Notes: generated by a model from the letters alone, not told the origin. 64,000 nucleotides of DNA from an uncultured Chitinophaga sp. (GCF_946479755.1 NZ_CAMLHC010000001.1:434001-498000), one strand, 5' to 3'; numbered from the stretch's first letter, positions 1 to 9,312 are shown. Program-made: numbers and translations.

Positions 1-503
1 ATCATGTGACTCTTTACGGTAGCCTGGGAAATATTTAGTTGTTGTGCGATTTGTGCGTGGGTGAGTCCCTGTTCACGGCTGAGCCTGAATACCTGCAGCT
101 GCTGTGGAGGGAGCCGGGTAAGGGCTTCCTGTACCAATGAGGCGGTTTGTTTATACTCCATCGCCGCCTCCGGTGTCAGCCGGTCTTCCACGGGAAGATC
201 GTCCGTCAGCAGTACGGCTTCTGTCGCTTTCCGGTTGAGCTTATTCAAAATGGTATTTCTGGCCATAATAAACAGCCATGCATCAAAATTTTCGACTTCC
301 GGCAAATGTGCACGCTTTTCCCACAACCTGATAAAAACAAGCTGCACCGCTTCCTGGGATTCCTCTGCATCTTTGAGGAAAGACCAGGCGACCTGGTAAA
401 TACGGTTCCAATGACGGTCAAAAAGATGTTTGTAGGCGCGTTCATCGCCCGCTGCTACCGACAACAGCAGGGACACTTCCTCAGATGATTTAGGTTCAGG
501 CAA
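1..503 (-). CDS. ECF RNA polymerase sigma factor, C-terminus cut by window edge
   Basis: Reading the minus strand from 503 down to the edge gives an open frame with both sigma-70 domains. Region 2 carries FDRHWNRIYQVAW and a later NFDAWLFIMARN stretch. Region 4 carries LPPQQLQVFRLSREQGLTH followed by the helix-turn-helix IAQQLNISQATVKSHM. The last codons lie outside the window. No ATG precedes the domain; the best start is TTG at 503 (LPEPKSSEEV), with GTG at 476 as an alternative. These factors direct core polymerase to promoters controlled by a cognate anti-sigma, usually FecR, and here that partner should lie to the left, out of view. The family is clear; the exact start is not. Confidence 0.88.
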   Translation of the reverse strand, partial: MPEPKSSEEVSLLLSVAAGDERAYKHLFDRHWNRIYQVAWSFLKDAEESQEAVQLVFIRLWEKRAHLPEVENFDAWLFIMARNTILNKLNRKATEAVLLTDDLPVEDRLTPEAAMEYKQTASLVQEALTRLPPQQLQVFRLSREQGLTHAQIAQQLNISQATVKSHM

Positions 504-642
504 TTTGGACGAAAATTAACACTGTCACTAAAATAATAAAAAATAGTGATCATCTGCCAGGGGTAAAAAAATATCTAATGGAAAGAAAGTTATGTCAGGA
601 ATACGGATTAACCCGTAAAAGGGGGCTTGCGTCCTGATAGCG

Positions 643-1344
643 CTATTTCCGCTCTGTCCATTCTCCCACCAGCTTCCGGTAGGTTTCTCCCACGGGCAGC
701 CAGGTGCCGTCGCTCAGCCGGATCTGGTTTCCTTCTATGACTTTGATCCTGTTCAGCGGGATAATGTAGGACCGGTGTATACGGACAAACTGCCTGGGAG
801 GTAGCTTTTCCAGCATGTCTTTCATCGTTTCCAGTACCATGATTTTTTCTCCGGTGGTATGGATGCGGATGTAATCTTTCAGCCCCTCGATATATAAAAT
901 GGTGTCCGTGGCGATCTTATAATGTTTGCGGTCTGCTTTGACAAACAGCGAGCTATCGGTGTCTTCCGCGTTTTGAAAGGTCTCCTGCCAGCGATTGTAT
1001 TTTTCGATACTCTGATAGAACCGGTTGAAGGTAACCGGCTTCAGTAAGAAGTCCACCACATGAAACTGAAATGCATCCAGCGCATATTCGGGATAGGCGG
1101 AGATGATGATGAAGTTATGATGCCGGTTGAACAGCTGCATGAGCTCAATGCCTGTCAGTTGCGGCATCTGGATGTCCAGGAAAATCAGGTCCACCGTTTC
1201 ACGGTTCAGTACTTCGATGGCTTTGTAGACATCGCTGTCTGCATACAGCACGTTCAGCTGCGGTATCTTCGACGCATAGTCTGCAATGAGTTTTACGGCA
1301 AAAGGCTCATCGTCCAGTATGATACAGTTTATTTTTTTCTTCAT
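643..1344 (-). CDS. LytTR-type response regulator
   Basis: A 233-residue response regulator. The N-terminal receiver has the acidic pair LDDE near residue 10 and the phospho-acceptor aspartate in LIFLDIQMP at about residue 57. The C-terminal half, about 135-230, is a LytTR DNA-binding domain, with KADRKHYKI, the IEGLKDYIRI strand and FVRIHRSYIIPLNRI. LytTR domains bind two direct repeats about 21-22 bp apart. The start chosen is the ATG at 1344, which overlaps the TGA stop of the kinase gene by one base (TGATG), so the two are translationally coupled. An in-frame GTG one codon upstream is also possible. It is the cognate regulator of the adjoining kinase. Confidence 0.95.
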   Translation of the reverse strand: MKKKINCIILDDEPFAVKLIADYASKIPQLNVLYADSDVYKAIEVLNRETVDLIFLDIQMPQLTGIELMQLFNRHHNFIIISAYPEYALDAFQFHVVDFLLKPVTFNRFYQSIEKYNRWQETFQNAEDTDSSLFVKADRKHYKIATDTILYIEGLKDYIRIHTTGEKIMVLETMKDMLEKLPPRQFVRIHRSYIIPLNRIKVIEGNQIRLSDGTWLPVGETYRKLVGEWTERK

Positions 1345-2390
1345 CACAATTGAATTAACAGCTCGGCGGTAAAATGCCGGCCGTCACCCGTCAAATTTAA
1401 CTGATGACGGTGAGGATAATGAATTTGTAGGCGTTTTTTTAGATTGTCGAGACCGATACCACCCAGCTTGTCTTTTTTCTGTGTGCCGATTTCGTTCTCT
1501 GTCCGGAAGCGGAGCTGCCGGCCCGCTGTGCTGAGCCGGATAGTGATAGGCGTTTTGCCGTTGGCTGCGCCGTGTTTCAGCGCATTTTCCACCAGCGGCG
1601 AGAGTACGTAGGGAGGAAGCTCCAGGTGCTCATTTTCCACCTCGCTGATAAAATGAATAAAGCCTGTTTCGGGATGCCGTAGCTGTTCCAGTTCAATATA
1701 TGCATGAATGTAATTGATCTCTTCCGCCAACCGGATACGCTCTTTTTGTGATTCATAGGTGGTAAACCGCATCACTTGCGAGAGCTTTTCAATCGCAGGC
1801 AGGGATTTGTCGGATTGAAAATAGACCATGGAGTAGATATTGTTGAGCGTATTGAAAATAAAATGAGGGTTGATCTGTGCCTTCAGGAACTTGATTTCCG
1901 TGTTTTTGTTCTCCTCGAGAATAGCCTGGTTGTATTCCAGCAACCGGATGAAATAAATACCCAGCCACAGAAAAGAGCTGAAAATGACCGGCATGCTGCT
2001 GTAATGCAGGTTGTCCAGCATATAGTTGATAAAAGTGGGGTCGATGTAATTGGTCTTGTTAAACAGCAGGTTGGTGATCACCTGTTCGGTCAGCCACCGG
2101 GCGCCGGTGAAGAACAGGTAGGAGACAAAGACGCCTGCCAGCAGCTTTTTCCACTGAAAGGATTTGAACACCTGCTTCATGACAAAGAAATAGTGAAAGT
2201 AGAAGGTGAGCACAAAGACGATCACATAGGTGGTGTAAAACAAATCGGGGACAAAGAACTGTATATGGATAGGGTTTTTGACAAACGTAAAATAAGCCAT
2301 GAGTATCCAGAATACCACATGGACCAGCAACGCCCGCTTTTTTGATAATGTCCCCGTATATAACATCGTTTTTTTTACAAAGCTATTCAT
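1344..2390 (-). CDS. LytS/YehU-type sensor histidine kinase
   Basis: A 348-residue membrane kinase. Residues about 20-155 hold several hydrophobic segments (LLVHVVFWILMAYF, YVIVFVLTFYFHYFFV, VFVSYLFFTG, FSSFLWLGIYFI), consistent with four membrane helices. A short coiled linker leads to the His_kinase motif QINPHFIFNTLNNI, with phospho-acceptor histidine at about 176. The C-terminus is an HATPase_c domain with N-box SPLVENALKHG and G-box LGGIGLDNLKKRL. An open frame continues upstream to 3023, but that part lies antisense to the receptor gene and is not protein-like, so the ATG at 2390 (MNSFVKK) is chosen. It forms a coupled two-gene operon with the LytTR regulator. The ligand is unknown. Confidence 0.93.
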   Translation of the reverse strand: MNSFVKKTMLYTGTLSKKRALLVHVVFWILMAYFTFVKNPIHIQFFVPDLFYTTYVIVFVLTFYFHYFFVMKQVFKSFQWKKLLAGVFVSYLFFTGARWLTEQVITNLLFNKTNYIDPTFINYMLDNLHYSSMPVIFSSFLWLGIYFIRLLEYNQAILEENKNTEIKFLKAQINPHFIFNTLNNIYSMVYFQSDKSLPAIEKLSQVMRFTTYESQKERIRLAEEINYIHAYIELEQLRHPETGFIHFISEVENEHLELPPYVLSPLVENALKHGAANGKTPITIRLSTAGRQLRFRTENEIGTQKKDKLGGIGLDNLKKRLQIHYPHRHQLNLTGDGRHFTAELLIQL

Positions 2391-2410
2391 TTCCAAAAAG
2401 ATACGACGCC

Positions 2411-2441
2411 GGGTTCGTCGAAGAACGGAAGGGGTTCGTCG
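2411..2441. promoter_or_regulatory. putative LytTR binding site (direct repeat, 21-bp pitch)
   Basis: Two perfect copies of GGGTTCGTCG sit at 2411-2420 and 2432-2441, giving an 11-bp spacer and a 21-bp pitch. That spacing is what LytTR-domain regulators recognise on one face of the helix. The repeat lies in the only divergent region beside a LytTR gene, between the kinase start (2390) and the receptor start (2502). A weak -7-like box, CAGTTTTG, lies at 2470-2477, which would place the repeat at about -40 to -70 relative to a receptor transcript. The repeat is observed; its regulator is inferred. Confidence 0.5.
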
Positions 2442-2501
2442 ATAAAAGTAGGTGAAAGGGCCTGTGAGGTGCAGTTTTGTGCCACATTTAATCGACAACA
2501 C

Positions 2502-4892
2502 ATGAAGCAGATCCTCTTTGTATTGATAGCGGTTTTCTTTTTTACCGGCGCGGCAGGCCAGCAATTTTCCGTCAGCGGGAAAGTGATAAATCAAACAAAT
2601 GTACCAGTTGGCTTTGTATATGCCGGCTTGCTGAAGCCGGATTCCACGCCCGTTGCGCAAACCATGACCGATACGCTGGGACATTTTACCCTGAAAGCCC
2701 CCAAAGGCGTTTACCGGCTGGTCATCAGGCAGTTCGGCAATACGGGAGTAGACCGGCAAATACAGCTGGATAAAGCGATGGACCTGGGCGCTATCGGCAT
2801 CACGGCGCTCACGGAGTTGCAAGGGGTGACCATTGCCGGCGCCAAAAGGCTGGTGGAGCAGAAGGTGGACCGCCTGGTCTTTAACGTGGAGCGGGCTGTT
2901 ATGCCGACGGGAGGTACCGCGCTGGATGCCCTGAAAGCCACGCCGGGCGTAAGGGTGCAGCAGGAAAGCGTATCTGTCGTTGGCAAAGGCGAAGTGCTGG
3001 TGATGGTGGACGACCGCCTGCAACGGATGTCACAGGAAGACCTGACCGTTTTCCTGAAGTCCATCCCGGCAGATAATATCAAAAGCATCGAGGTGATCAC
3101 CGCGCCACCAGCCAAATACGAGGCAGAAGGAAACAGTGGGCTGATCAACATCAAACTCAAAAAAGCCAAAGCTAATTCCTGGGACGCTACCATCGGTGCC
3201 GGCTATACGCAGAAGACTTATGGCGGAGGCAACTTACAGGGGCTGTTCAATTACAACTACGGAAAGGTGGCCTTGCAGGCGTCTCTTGGTAAGAGCAGGC
3301 AACAGCTGCTGACTACTTCGGATAACCGGATTTTTTACCCGCGGGAATGGTGGAAGGAGGAAATACGCAACAAATCCGAAAGCAATGTGCTGAGCGCCGG
3401 GCTGGGGCTGGACTATAAACTTACATCCGGATGGACCACCGGGATTAAATACCTCGGCAGTTTTACCGATAAAACATCCGTTAACCAACCGCTGACCACC
3501 CGCTCCAATGGCAGCACGCAGGTCGTGAATGGCTATGTGGCCTCGGCAGCGGATGCCCGCAACAAACCTGCTATGAACGCGCTCAACTGGTACCATGCAT
3601 TCTCACTGGACTCGCTGGGAAAGAACCTGACCGTGGATGTTGACTTCTTCAGCTACCGCAAAAATGACGATCGTTTCTTTTCCGGCAATGAGCTGGACGC
3701 CGTCAAAAGAATCGTGCCAGGCACGTTCTTTTCTTCAGCCAACAGCAATATCAATACAATAAACAACTTCTCCGGAAAGGCAGATGTATCGCTTCCTTAT
3801 CAATGGGCGAATATCAGCTTCGGTGGTAAGTTCTCCTACACCAATACCCGCAATGACCTGGTGGTGTATGACCATCATACGGGAACGCCTGTACTCAATA
3901 CAGACCAGTCGAATGTGTTTAATTACAAGGAATATAACGAAGCGCTCTATTTTTCTGCCAACAGAAAAATAAACGCCCGGTGGGAGGCACAGCTCGGGCT
4001 GCGGGCCGAGGCCACACAGACGAAAGGGTACTCCGGGAACCTGGACCAAACCAATACCAACCGTTATATGAAACTGTTTCCAACGGCATACGTCACCTTT
4101 GTGCCGAACGAAAACAATTCGTTGTCTCTCAACTACAGCCGCCGTATCCGTCGCCCTGATTTTGACTACCTGAATCCGTTTGTGGTCCGCACCAGCCCGT
4201 ATTTTTATTCCGAAGGAAACCCTTTCTTAAAGCCTTCTTATATTGATAACGTTGAATTATCCTATGTGAAAAGTCAAAAGTGGGCCAGCTCCGTGTATTA
4301 CTCCCGGGTGACGGATTTCGGGCAGGACCTGTCTATCGTGGACAGCGCCACCAATATTACCCGCCAGACGCCGGTGAATTATGGCGATACCTACCAGTTG
4401 GGCTTTTCCACCTATTATAATTTTAACCTATGGCCATGGTGGAGCAGCTTCACCGGCTTTAATGTCAACTATCAGCACGTGAAGTCCAAAACTGGCTTTA
4501 TCAGTTCTACGGAGGGGTACAACGGTTACTGTTATACGAACAACGACTTCACCCTCAACAAGTCGAAGACACTTTTCTTCAGTGCCAACTATGCGTTGCA
4601 GCTGCCTGGCCGCTATCAGATCTTCCAAATTTCCACCTTGCATATACTGGATGTTTCCATGAAGTTCTTAATGGCCAACAAAAAGTTGTCGCTGACCATC
4701 GCCGGAGAGGATTTGCTGAATGCGCAGCGGCCGCTTATTACGTACTATTCCAACGGTATTAAAAATACGGTCCGCAGTTATGGTGATACCAGGGGATTCA
4801 GGGTGTCGCTGAGCTATAAGATGGGTAACAACCGGATCAAAGCAAAACAGCGGGATTTTGGCAATGAGGATGAACGCAGCAGGACTAACTAA
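2502..4892 (+). CDS. outer-membrane beta-barrel receptor with carboxypeptidase-regulatory-like N-domain
   Basis: A 796-residue secreted protein starting at the ATG at 2502 (MKQILFVLIAVFFF), which gives a clean signal peptide ending near AAGQ; the longer in-frame extension upstream lacks this. Residues about 25-105 resemble a carboxypeptidase-D regulatory-like domain (FSVSGKVINQTN). A plug-like part follows (LDALKATPGVRVQ, IEVITAPPAKYEAEGNSGLINI). The rest alternates aromatic beta strands typical of an OMP_b-brl_3 barrel and ends in VSLSYKMG plus a short charged tail. There is no SusD partner, so this is probably a stand-alone TonB-dependent-like receptor. Its divergent position suggests control by the LytTR pair. 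The substrate cannot be inferred. Confidence 0.9.
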   Translation: MKQILFVLIAVFFFTGAAGQQFSVSGKVINQTNVPVGFVYAGLLKPDSTPVAQTMTDTLGHFTLKAPKGVYRLVIRQFGNTGVDRQIQLDKAMDLGAIGITALTELQGVTIAGAKRLVEQKVDRLVFNVERAVMPTGGTALDALKATPGVRVQQESVSVVGKGEVLVMVDDRLQRMSQEDLTVFLKSIPADNIKSIEVITAPPAKYEAEGNSGLINIKLKKAKANSWDATIGAGYTQKTYGGGNLQGLFNYNYGKVALQASLGKSRQQLLTTSDNRIFYPREWWKEEIRNKSESNVLSAGLGLDYKLTSGWTTGIKYLGSFTDKTSVNQPLTTRSNGSTQVVNGYVASAADARNKPAMNALNWYHAFSLDSLGKNLTVDVDFFSYRKNDDRFFSGNELDAVKRIVPGTFFSSANSNINTINNFSGKADVSLPYQWANISFGGKFSYTNTRNDLVVYDHHTGTPVLNTDQSNVFNYKEYNEALYFSANRKINARWEAQLGLRAEATQTKGYSGNLDQTNTNRYMKLFPTAYVTFVPNENNSLSLNYSRRIRRPDFDYLNPFVVRTSPYFYSEGNPFLKPSYIDNVELSYVKSQKWASSVYYSRVTDFGQDLSIVDSATNITRQTPVNYGDTYQLGFSTYYNFNLWPWWSSFTGFNVNYQHVKSKTGFISSTEGYNGYCYTNNDFTLNKSKTLFFSANYALQLPGRYQIFQISTLHILDVSMKFLMANKKLSLTIAGEDLLNAQRPLITYYSNGIKNTVRSYGDTRGFRVSLSYKMGNNRIKAKQRDFGNEDERSRTN

Positions 4893-4900
4893 GTGAAAAA

Positions 4901-4934
4901 CAAAGCGCCGGCTCCATTAGGAGGCGGCGCTTTG
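4901..4934. terminator. bidirectional terminator between receptor and PhyH gene
   Basis: A long hairpin: arms CAAAGCGCCG and CGGCGCTTTG, an inner stem CTCC/GGAG around an ATTA loop, and one G-G mismatch. It sits between two convergent genes whose stops are 46 bases apart, so it can serve both. The A/T tracts are short. Confidence 0.6.
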
Positions 4935-4938
4935 CGTA

Positions 4939-5718
4939 TTATTCGTGAAGGCTTCGCCGGATGGCTTCTTCTACGGGCGTGTAAGTGTTTTCTGCGCCGG
5001 CTTTCATCAGTTCGTCTTTCAGCAGCAGTGGCGGTTGCGCCAGAAAACGGGGGGCAGTTCCCTGATGTGGCTGTGCTGCATGTACCAGGAAGGGATGACA
5101 CAGGTATACCGTACCCGCCTTACCGGTAGCGTTGACGACCGGCCGCGATGGTAAAGAGGGGAAAGCCGCCGCCAGCTCGAGGATGGTCATGCCTGCCTCT
5201 CCTGCGGGTTTTAACAGTCGCGCTACATCTCTATGGGACCCTGCCAGTATCCTCGTGGGGGCGTCTTTTTCTCCGATGTCGGAGTAGAGGAACAGCATCA
5301 GCAGCGCTCTGTTTTTAGAGCGCCAGTTAACGCGCCATTCGAGGTAGTTGGACGGGTGGTCGCCAAAGCTGGCATCCACATGCCAACCGGTATCGCCGGG
5401 GTCTTCGGTAGATGGGAAGCGGACGGGGAAAGTGCCCATGCTCCGGCAGGGAAGCCAGCGATCTTTTCCTACCAGCTGATCGAAGGCCGCGTGCAGCAGC
5501 GGCGTGTTGGCAGATGCTACAAACGGCGGCTGCGCGTACATGCCCAGCCGGATAACGGGTTTCGTCCATGCAGATGAATCGTCTGGATCAATGGCCATTT
5601 CTTTCCATAAGATGCTGCGGACCTCGGCGGCGAGCGTTTCGGGGAAGGCATGATCAAGACGGATATAGCCTTCTTCCATAAATTGTTTTATCTGAGTGGG
5701 ATTTAATACTTCTTCCAT
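4939..5718 (-). CDS. phytanoyl-CoA dioxygenase (PhyH) family protein
   Basis: A 259-residue Fe(II)/2-oxoglutarate-dependent oxygenase. The iron-binding facial triad is visible as H113 and D115 in WHVDASF and a distal histidine at about 213 in HPFLVHAAQ; R224 in APRF is the likely 2-oxoglutarate anchor. Length and the N-terminal FMEEGYIRL motif fit the PhyH family, which hydroxylates lipids, natural-product intermediates or amino acids. There is no signal peptide, so it is cytoplasmic. The ATG at 5718 is preceded by an A-rich stretch rather than a Shine-Dalgarno. No pathway partner is next to it, so the substrate stays open. Confidence 0.88.
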   Translation of the reverse strand: MEEVLNPTQIKQFMEEGYIRLDHAFPETLAAEVRSILWKEMAIDPDDSSAWTKPVIRLGMYAQPPFVASANTPLLHAAFDQLVGKDRWLPCRSMGTFPVRFPSTEDPGDTGWHVDASFGDHPSNYLEWRVNWRSKNRALLMLFLYSDIGEKDAPTRILAGSHRDVARLLKPAGEAGMTILELAAAFPSLPSRPVVNATGKAGTVYLCHPFLVHAAQPHQGTAPRFLAQPPLLLKDELMKAGAENTYTPVEEAIRRSLHE

Positions 5719-5843
5719 AAAAAAATGATGAGGGTGAAGAATAGCAGGAAAGCACGCCTGGCAGCAGGCGTGAACAATAGTTCATCGGAGAAGTATTAAA
5801 GTGTGGGTGTCATCCTCATAGTCCTAAAGCTACAACAAATCAT

Positions 5844-7265
5844 TTAAAAAATATAGGTACCTGCGCTGGCCGCCGGCAGTACGGTGACGGCTTGTTTTCC
5901 TTCGTAGCGTACATTAAAATGCGCTTCGGTGTCATGGTCGTTTAAAACGATCAGTACTTTGCGGCCATCGGGTCTTTTGAAGGCGACGCTGTGGAGCTTG
6001 CCTTCGCTGTTGCTGCCGATCCTGACAGCGCCGGCCGGCACAAAGCGGGAGGCATGGGCAATAATATAATAGGCCACATTGCGGGTCACGTTGTTGCCGT
6101 TGATTGTAAAGGCGCCTTTGCACTGGGTACATCCGCCGGGCGTATGCGGTTTGTAGCCAGGGTCGTTGGCGAGGTTCCATTCCAGCGCGGTACGGCTGTG
6201 GTTGCGCATGGCGCCGATGATCACGTTTTTGATATGCCAGCGGAGGTTGTTATCGAACGTTTCTTTGGAGCCGGTCCATTGTTCGGTGAAGTAGATGGCC
6301 TTGTCCGGTTCCGCATTGTGTACGGTCGTCAGCGCACTGATATCGCCGGCATACAGGTGAAAGGCGCTGCCATGTACATACCTGGCTGCCGCCGTATCTC
6401 CGAGTATGGTCAGGGGATAGTCCGGCCGGTCGCAGTTGTGATCGTAAACGACGATTTTCGTGCGGATACCGGCGGCTGCAAATGCCGGTCCGAGGTGGTA
6501 TTTAATGAAATCCCGCTGCTCCTCCGCTACCATTTTCAGGCTGGGGTTATTGCCGGGATGCAGCGGTTCATTCTGCGGCGTAATAGCGTCTATCGGGATG
6601 CCGGCCGCTTTCATGGCCTGGATGTATTTCACGAAGTACTGTGCGTACACAGCGTAATATTCCGGAAGGAGGGAACCGCCTTTGGAGGAATCGTTGTCTT
6701 TCATCCAGGAGGGCGGGCTCCAGGGGGCGGCCATTATTTTCAGTTTCGGGGAGAGCTGTAATATTTCCTGCAACAGTGGGACCAGGCCGGTGCCGCCGGC
6801 CATGTCCGGTGACAGGGAGAAATGGGCCAGCGGTACATCTGTTTTTCCGGCAGGCATATCATCGTAGGAAAAAACAGTGGCGTTCAGATCGGAGGCGCCG
6901 ATGCTGATGCGCAGGTAGCTGACACCGAGCTGCTGAGGGCCGCTGCCGAAAATTTCCTGCAGCAGTTGTTTCCTGGCGGTGGTTTCCATAGCGTTGATCA
7001 GCTGCGCGCTGCCGCCGGTAAGCGTATAGCCGAAACCTTCCACTTCCTGGAAGGTCTGTTTGCTGTTTACTTCTATCGTAGTGTAACCGTTGGCGTTAGT
7101 GTCTGAAAAACGGAGGCCTGCCTGCTCTTTCAGCAGTTGCTGCTGGTCGCTGGTGGTGATAAAAACGGCGGCGTTGGTAGTAGGGCCGGTTAACTGTCTG
7201 CTGCCTGAGCAGGCGGAAAAGGTGGCAGCAAGGCAGTAAAACACTAACGTGGAATATCTTTTCAT
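5844..7265 (-). CDS. glycoside hydrolase family 30 lipoprotein (beta-1,6-glucanase / glucosylceramidase type)
   Basis: A 473-residue GH30 enzyme. A lipoprotein signal ends at FSAC (Cys19), so it is probably membrane-anchored and exported. The fold starts at about residue 60 with EGFGYTLTGGSA. The catalytic acid/base is E233 in TPQNEP and the nucleophile is E328 in YFTEQWTG; AAPWSPPSWMK and HLYAGD are also typical. A small beta-sandwich closes the C-terminus. GH30 of this type cleaves beta-1,6-glucan or glucosylceramide. The gene is divergent from the sigma-FecR-SusC-SusD-GH16 cluster 127 bp away, so it probably belongs to the same locus and removes beta-1,6 branches, complementing GH16. The family is firm; the linkage is inferred. 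Confidence 0.92.
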   Translation of the reverse strand: MKRYSTLVFYCLAATFSACSGSRQLTGPTTNAAVFITTSDQQQLLKEQAGLRFSDTNANGYTTIEVNSKQTFQEVEGFGYTLTGGSAQLINAMETTARKQLLQEIFGSGPQQLGVSYLRISIGASDLNATVFSYDDMPAGKTDVPLAHFSLSPDMAGGTGLVPLLQEILQLSPKLKIMAAPWSPPSWMKDNDSSKGGSLLPEYYAVYAQYFVKYIQAMKAAGIPIDAITPQNEPLHPGNNPSLKMVAEEQRDFIKYHLGPAFAAAGIRTKIVVYDHNCDRPDYPLTILGDTAAARYVHGSAFHLYAGDISALTTVHNAEPDKAIYFTEQWTGSKETFDNNLRWHIKNVIIGAMRNHSRTALEWNLANDPGYKPHTPGGCTQCKGAFTINGNNVTRNVAYYIIAHASRFVPAGAVRIGSNSEGKLHSVAFKRPDGRKVLIVLNDHDTEAHFNVRYEGKQAVTVLPAASAGTYIF

Positions 7266-7392
7266 AAAACAATCTTATACTTTTCAGGCGGGAAAATTAT
7301 AAAAAGAATTTAAATGCGGAAGAAGATTGTCTTTCTGTGAGGGTGGAACAACTATCAATTATTTTGCTACTTTAGCGGGAAGGCTGTCTTCC

Positions 7393-7977
7393 ATGCATGC
7401 GTACACACATGATAACAAAAGACTTTTTGAACTGATCTCTGAAGGCGATGAAACAGCCTTCCGGCAGCTGTTTCATCTGTACGCACCTGAATTCAGGGCT
7501 ATGGCACTGCATATTACCAAAACGGCTGCGGTCACGGAAGACATCCTCCAGGAGACATTTCTCCGCTTATGGCTCAGCCGGGATAAACTGAAAGAGATAG
7601 AGCAGCCCCGTTCCTGGCTGCTGCGCATCGTTTTTTACCAGTGCTTCACTTATCTGCGCAGGCAGGCGGTACATCACAAGGTGATGGCCACGCTGACGCC
7701 GGAGGAGCCGGTTTTCAGCCCGGAAGAAGATATGGCCTATGCTTTTATGCAGGAGCAGGTGGCCCTCGCGGTACAGCAACTACCGCCGCAGGCCAAACGG
7801 ATTTATTTGTTAAGCCGCGGGCAGGGCCTGAAAATACCGGAGATCGCTGCCCAGCTCTCCCTATCGCCCAGCACCGTCAAAAATTCGCTGGTGCGTTCCC
7901 TCCATGCTATCCGCAAGCACCTGGAGCAATCCGGGCTGCTGTTTCCCATGCTCATCCTCTGGCTGTTGAGGGTATAA
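7393..7977 (+). CDS. ECF RNA polymerase sigma factor of the beta-glucan locus
   Basis: A 194-residue ECF sigma factor. Region 2 includes AFRQLFHLYAPEFRAMALHI and DILQETFLRLWLSRDKL; region 4 includes LPPQAKRIYLLSRGQGL followed by IPEIAAQLSLSPSTVKNSL. The C-terminal tail is hydrophobic (LLFPMLILWLLRV), common in Bacteroidota sigma factors paired with FecR. The ATG at 7393 (MHAYTHD) is preferred to a longer GTG/ATG-started frame because upstream residues are not conserved-like. It is followed by fecR, susC and susD, so it likely switches on this locus when its substrate reaches the SusC receptor. Confidence 0.93.
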   Translation: MHAYTHDNKRLFELISEGDETAFRQLFHLYAPEFRAMALHITKTAAVTEDILQETFLRLWLSRDKLKEIEQPRSWLLRIVFYQCFTYLRRQAVHHKVMATLTPEEPVFSPEEDMAYAFMQEQVALAVQQLPPQAKRIYLLSRGQGLKIPEIAAQLSLSPSTVKNSLVRSLHAIRKHLEQSGLLFPMLILWLLRV

Positions 7978-8100
7978 AATTTTTTTTTTGACCGATAGGT
8001 CCTAAAAGTCTGCTCGCGCGTCTGTTTATCAGAAGGGGTATTTCATGTTTGAAGAATAGACCAAAATCGTCCCGTTCAAAACTGTCAAAACGATCGCCAA

Positions 8101-9312
8101 TTGTCAACACAAGACCGTCTTACCTACCTGCTGGGGCAGGCATTGCAACGCGTCGCCACTGCGGCGGAGCTACAGGAACTTTCCACGCTGATCCGGGAGG
8201 ATGCCAGCGGCGCTGTTACGCAGCAGGTGGAATCACGGTTGCTGCAGGAGCTGCCGGACAATGCTGCCGACGGCTATGACGTCGCCTACTGGGATGACAT
8301 CGCCGGCCGGATCCTGGCTGCCGACCGCCCGGAGCACGCCGAAGTCGCCACGAAGGTGGCGCCGCTCCGTCGGTTACGCTGGATGCCCGCTGCTGCCGCT
8401 GCCGTGGTACTGCTGGCCGCAGGCGCCTATTGGCTTTGGAAGCCGGCCGCCCCGCCACCAGTCGCCATAGCCGCCGCGCCAGCGCTCAAAGATGTGGCGC
8501 CCGGCGGCAACAAAGCGGTGCTTACACTGGCAGACGGCACAGAGCTGCCGCTCGACAGCGCCGCCAGCGGCGCGCTGGCTCAACAGGGCAACACCAATAT
8601 CCTGCAGCCGGCCGGCGGACAACTGGTGTACGCTGCCTCCGGAACAACAGCCACCCTGCAATACAATACGCTGCGCACGCCCCGGGGCGGACAGTTCCAG
8701 GTGACGCTGCCCGATGGCACCAACGTGTGGCTGAATGCAGCCAGCTCACTCAAATATCCCGTCGCCTTTCAGGGCGCCGTCAGGCAGGTGGAGCTGACGG
8801 GAGAAGCCTACTTCGAAGTGGCCCGCCACGCAGCCATGCCTTTTAAAGTCACCGTGCGCACCGGTCAGCAGAACGACAGTATGGAAGTCGCCGTACTGGG
8901 TACGCAGTTCAATATCATGGCCTATGCCGATGAAGCAGTAGTGAAAACCACCCTGCTGGAAGGTGCCGTGAAAGTCAGCAGCCATGGCAACAGCCGGCAA
9001 CTGGCGCCGGGACAGGGTATGCAGCTGGATAAACAGCAGGACCAGCTGACCTTTCAACCACAGGCGAATACAGAAGAAGCAGTGGCCTGGAAAAACGGCC
9101 TCATGCAGCTGGAAGGAAAAGACATCGCCTCCGTAATGCGTATGATCGCCCGCTGGTACAATGTGGAGGTAATATTCACGGCCCCCGTCACCGCCCACTT
9201 CCGCGGCATCATACCCCGCAACGTGCCGGTGTCACAGGTGCTGAAAATATTGGAGATGACAGGAGAAGTACATTTTGAGATAAGAGACAGGCAGATCATC
9301 GTATCGCCCTGA
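8101..9312 (+). CDS. FecR-family anti-sigma factor (TTG start)
   Basis: A 403-residue anti-sigma regulator. The cytoplasmic N-terminus (about 1-95) binds sigma; one membrane helix lies at about 100-116 (AAAAAVVLLAAGAYWLW). The periplasmic FecR domain follows (RGGQFQVTLPDGTNVWLNAASSL is split around residue 205; then VELTGEAYFEV) and a C-terminal DUF4974 domain (VMRMIARWYNVEVIF). The frame has no ATG or GTG before the conserved RLTYLL segment; TTG at 8101 (STQDRL) fits best. It lies 123 bp after the sigma gene and 177 bp before susC, and should relay the signal from the SusC N-terminal domain to the sigma factor. Confidence 0.92.
   Translation: MSTQDRLTYLLGQALQRVATAAELQELSTLIREDASGAVTQQVESRLLQELPDNAADGYDVAYWDDIAGRILAADRPEHAEVATKVAPLRRLRWMPAAAAAVVLLAAGAYWLWKPAAPPPVAIAAAPALKDVAPGGNKAVLTLADGTELPLDSAASGALAQQGNTNILQPAGGQLVYAASGTTATLQYNTLRTPRGGQFQVTLPDGTNVWLNAASSLKYPVAFQGAVRQVELTGEAYFEVARHAAMPFKVTVRTGQQNDSMEVAVLGTQFNIMAYADEAVVKTTLLEGAVKVSSHGNSRQLAPGQGMQLDKQQDQLTFQPQANTEEAVAWKNGLMQLEGKDIASVMRMIARWYNVEVIFTAPVTAHFRGIIPRNVPVSQVLKILEMTGEVHFEIRDRQIIVSP

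Noticed and set aside
2391..3023. Upstream extension of the histidine kinase frame on the minus strand
   Set aside because: It is antisense to the receptor signal peptide and plug, has no protein-like pattern, and the ATG at 2390 gives a proper membrane N-terminus.
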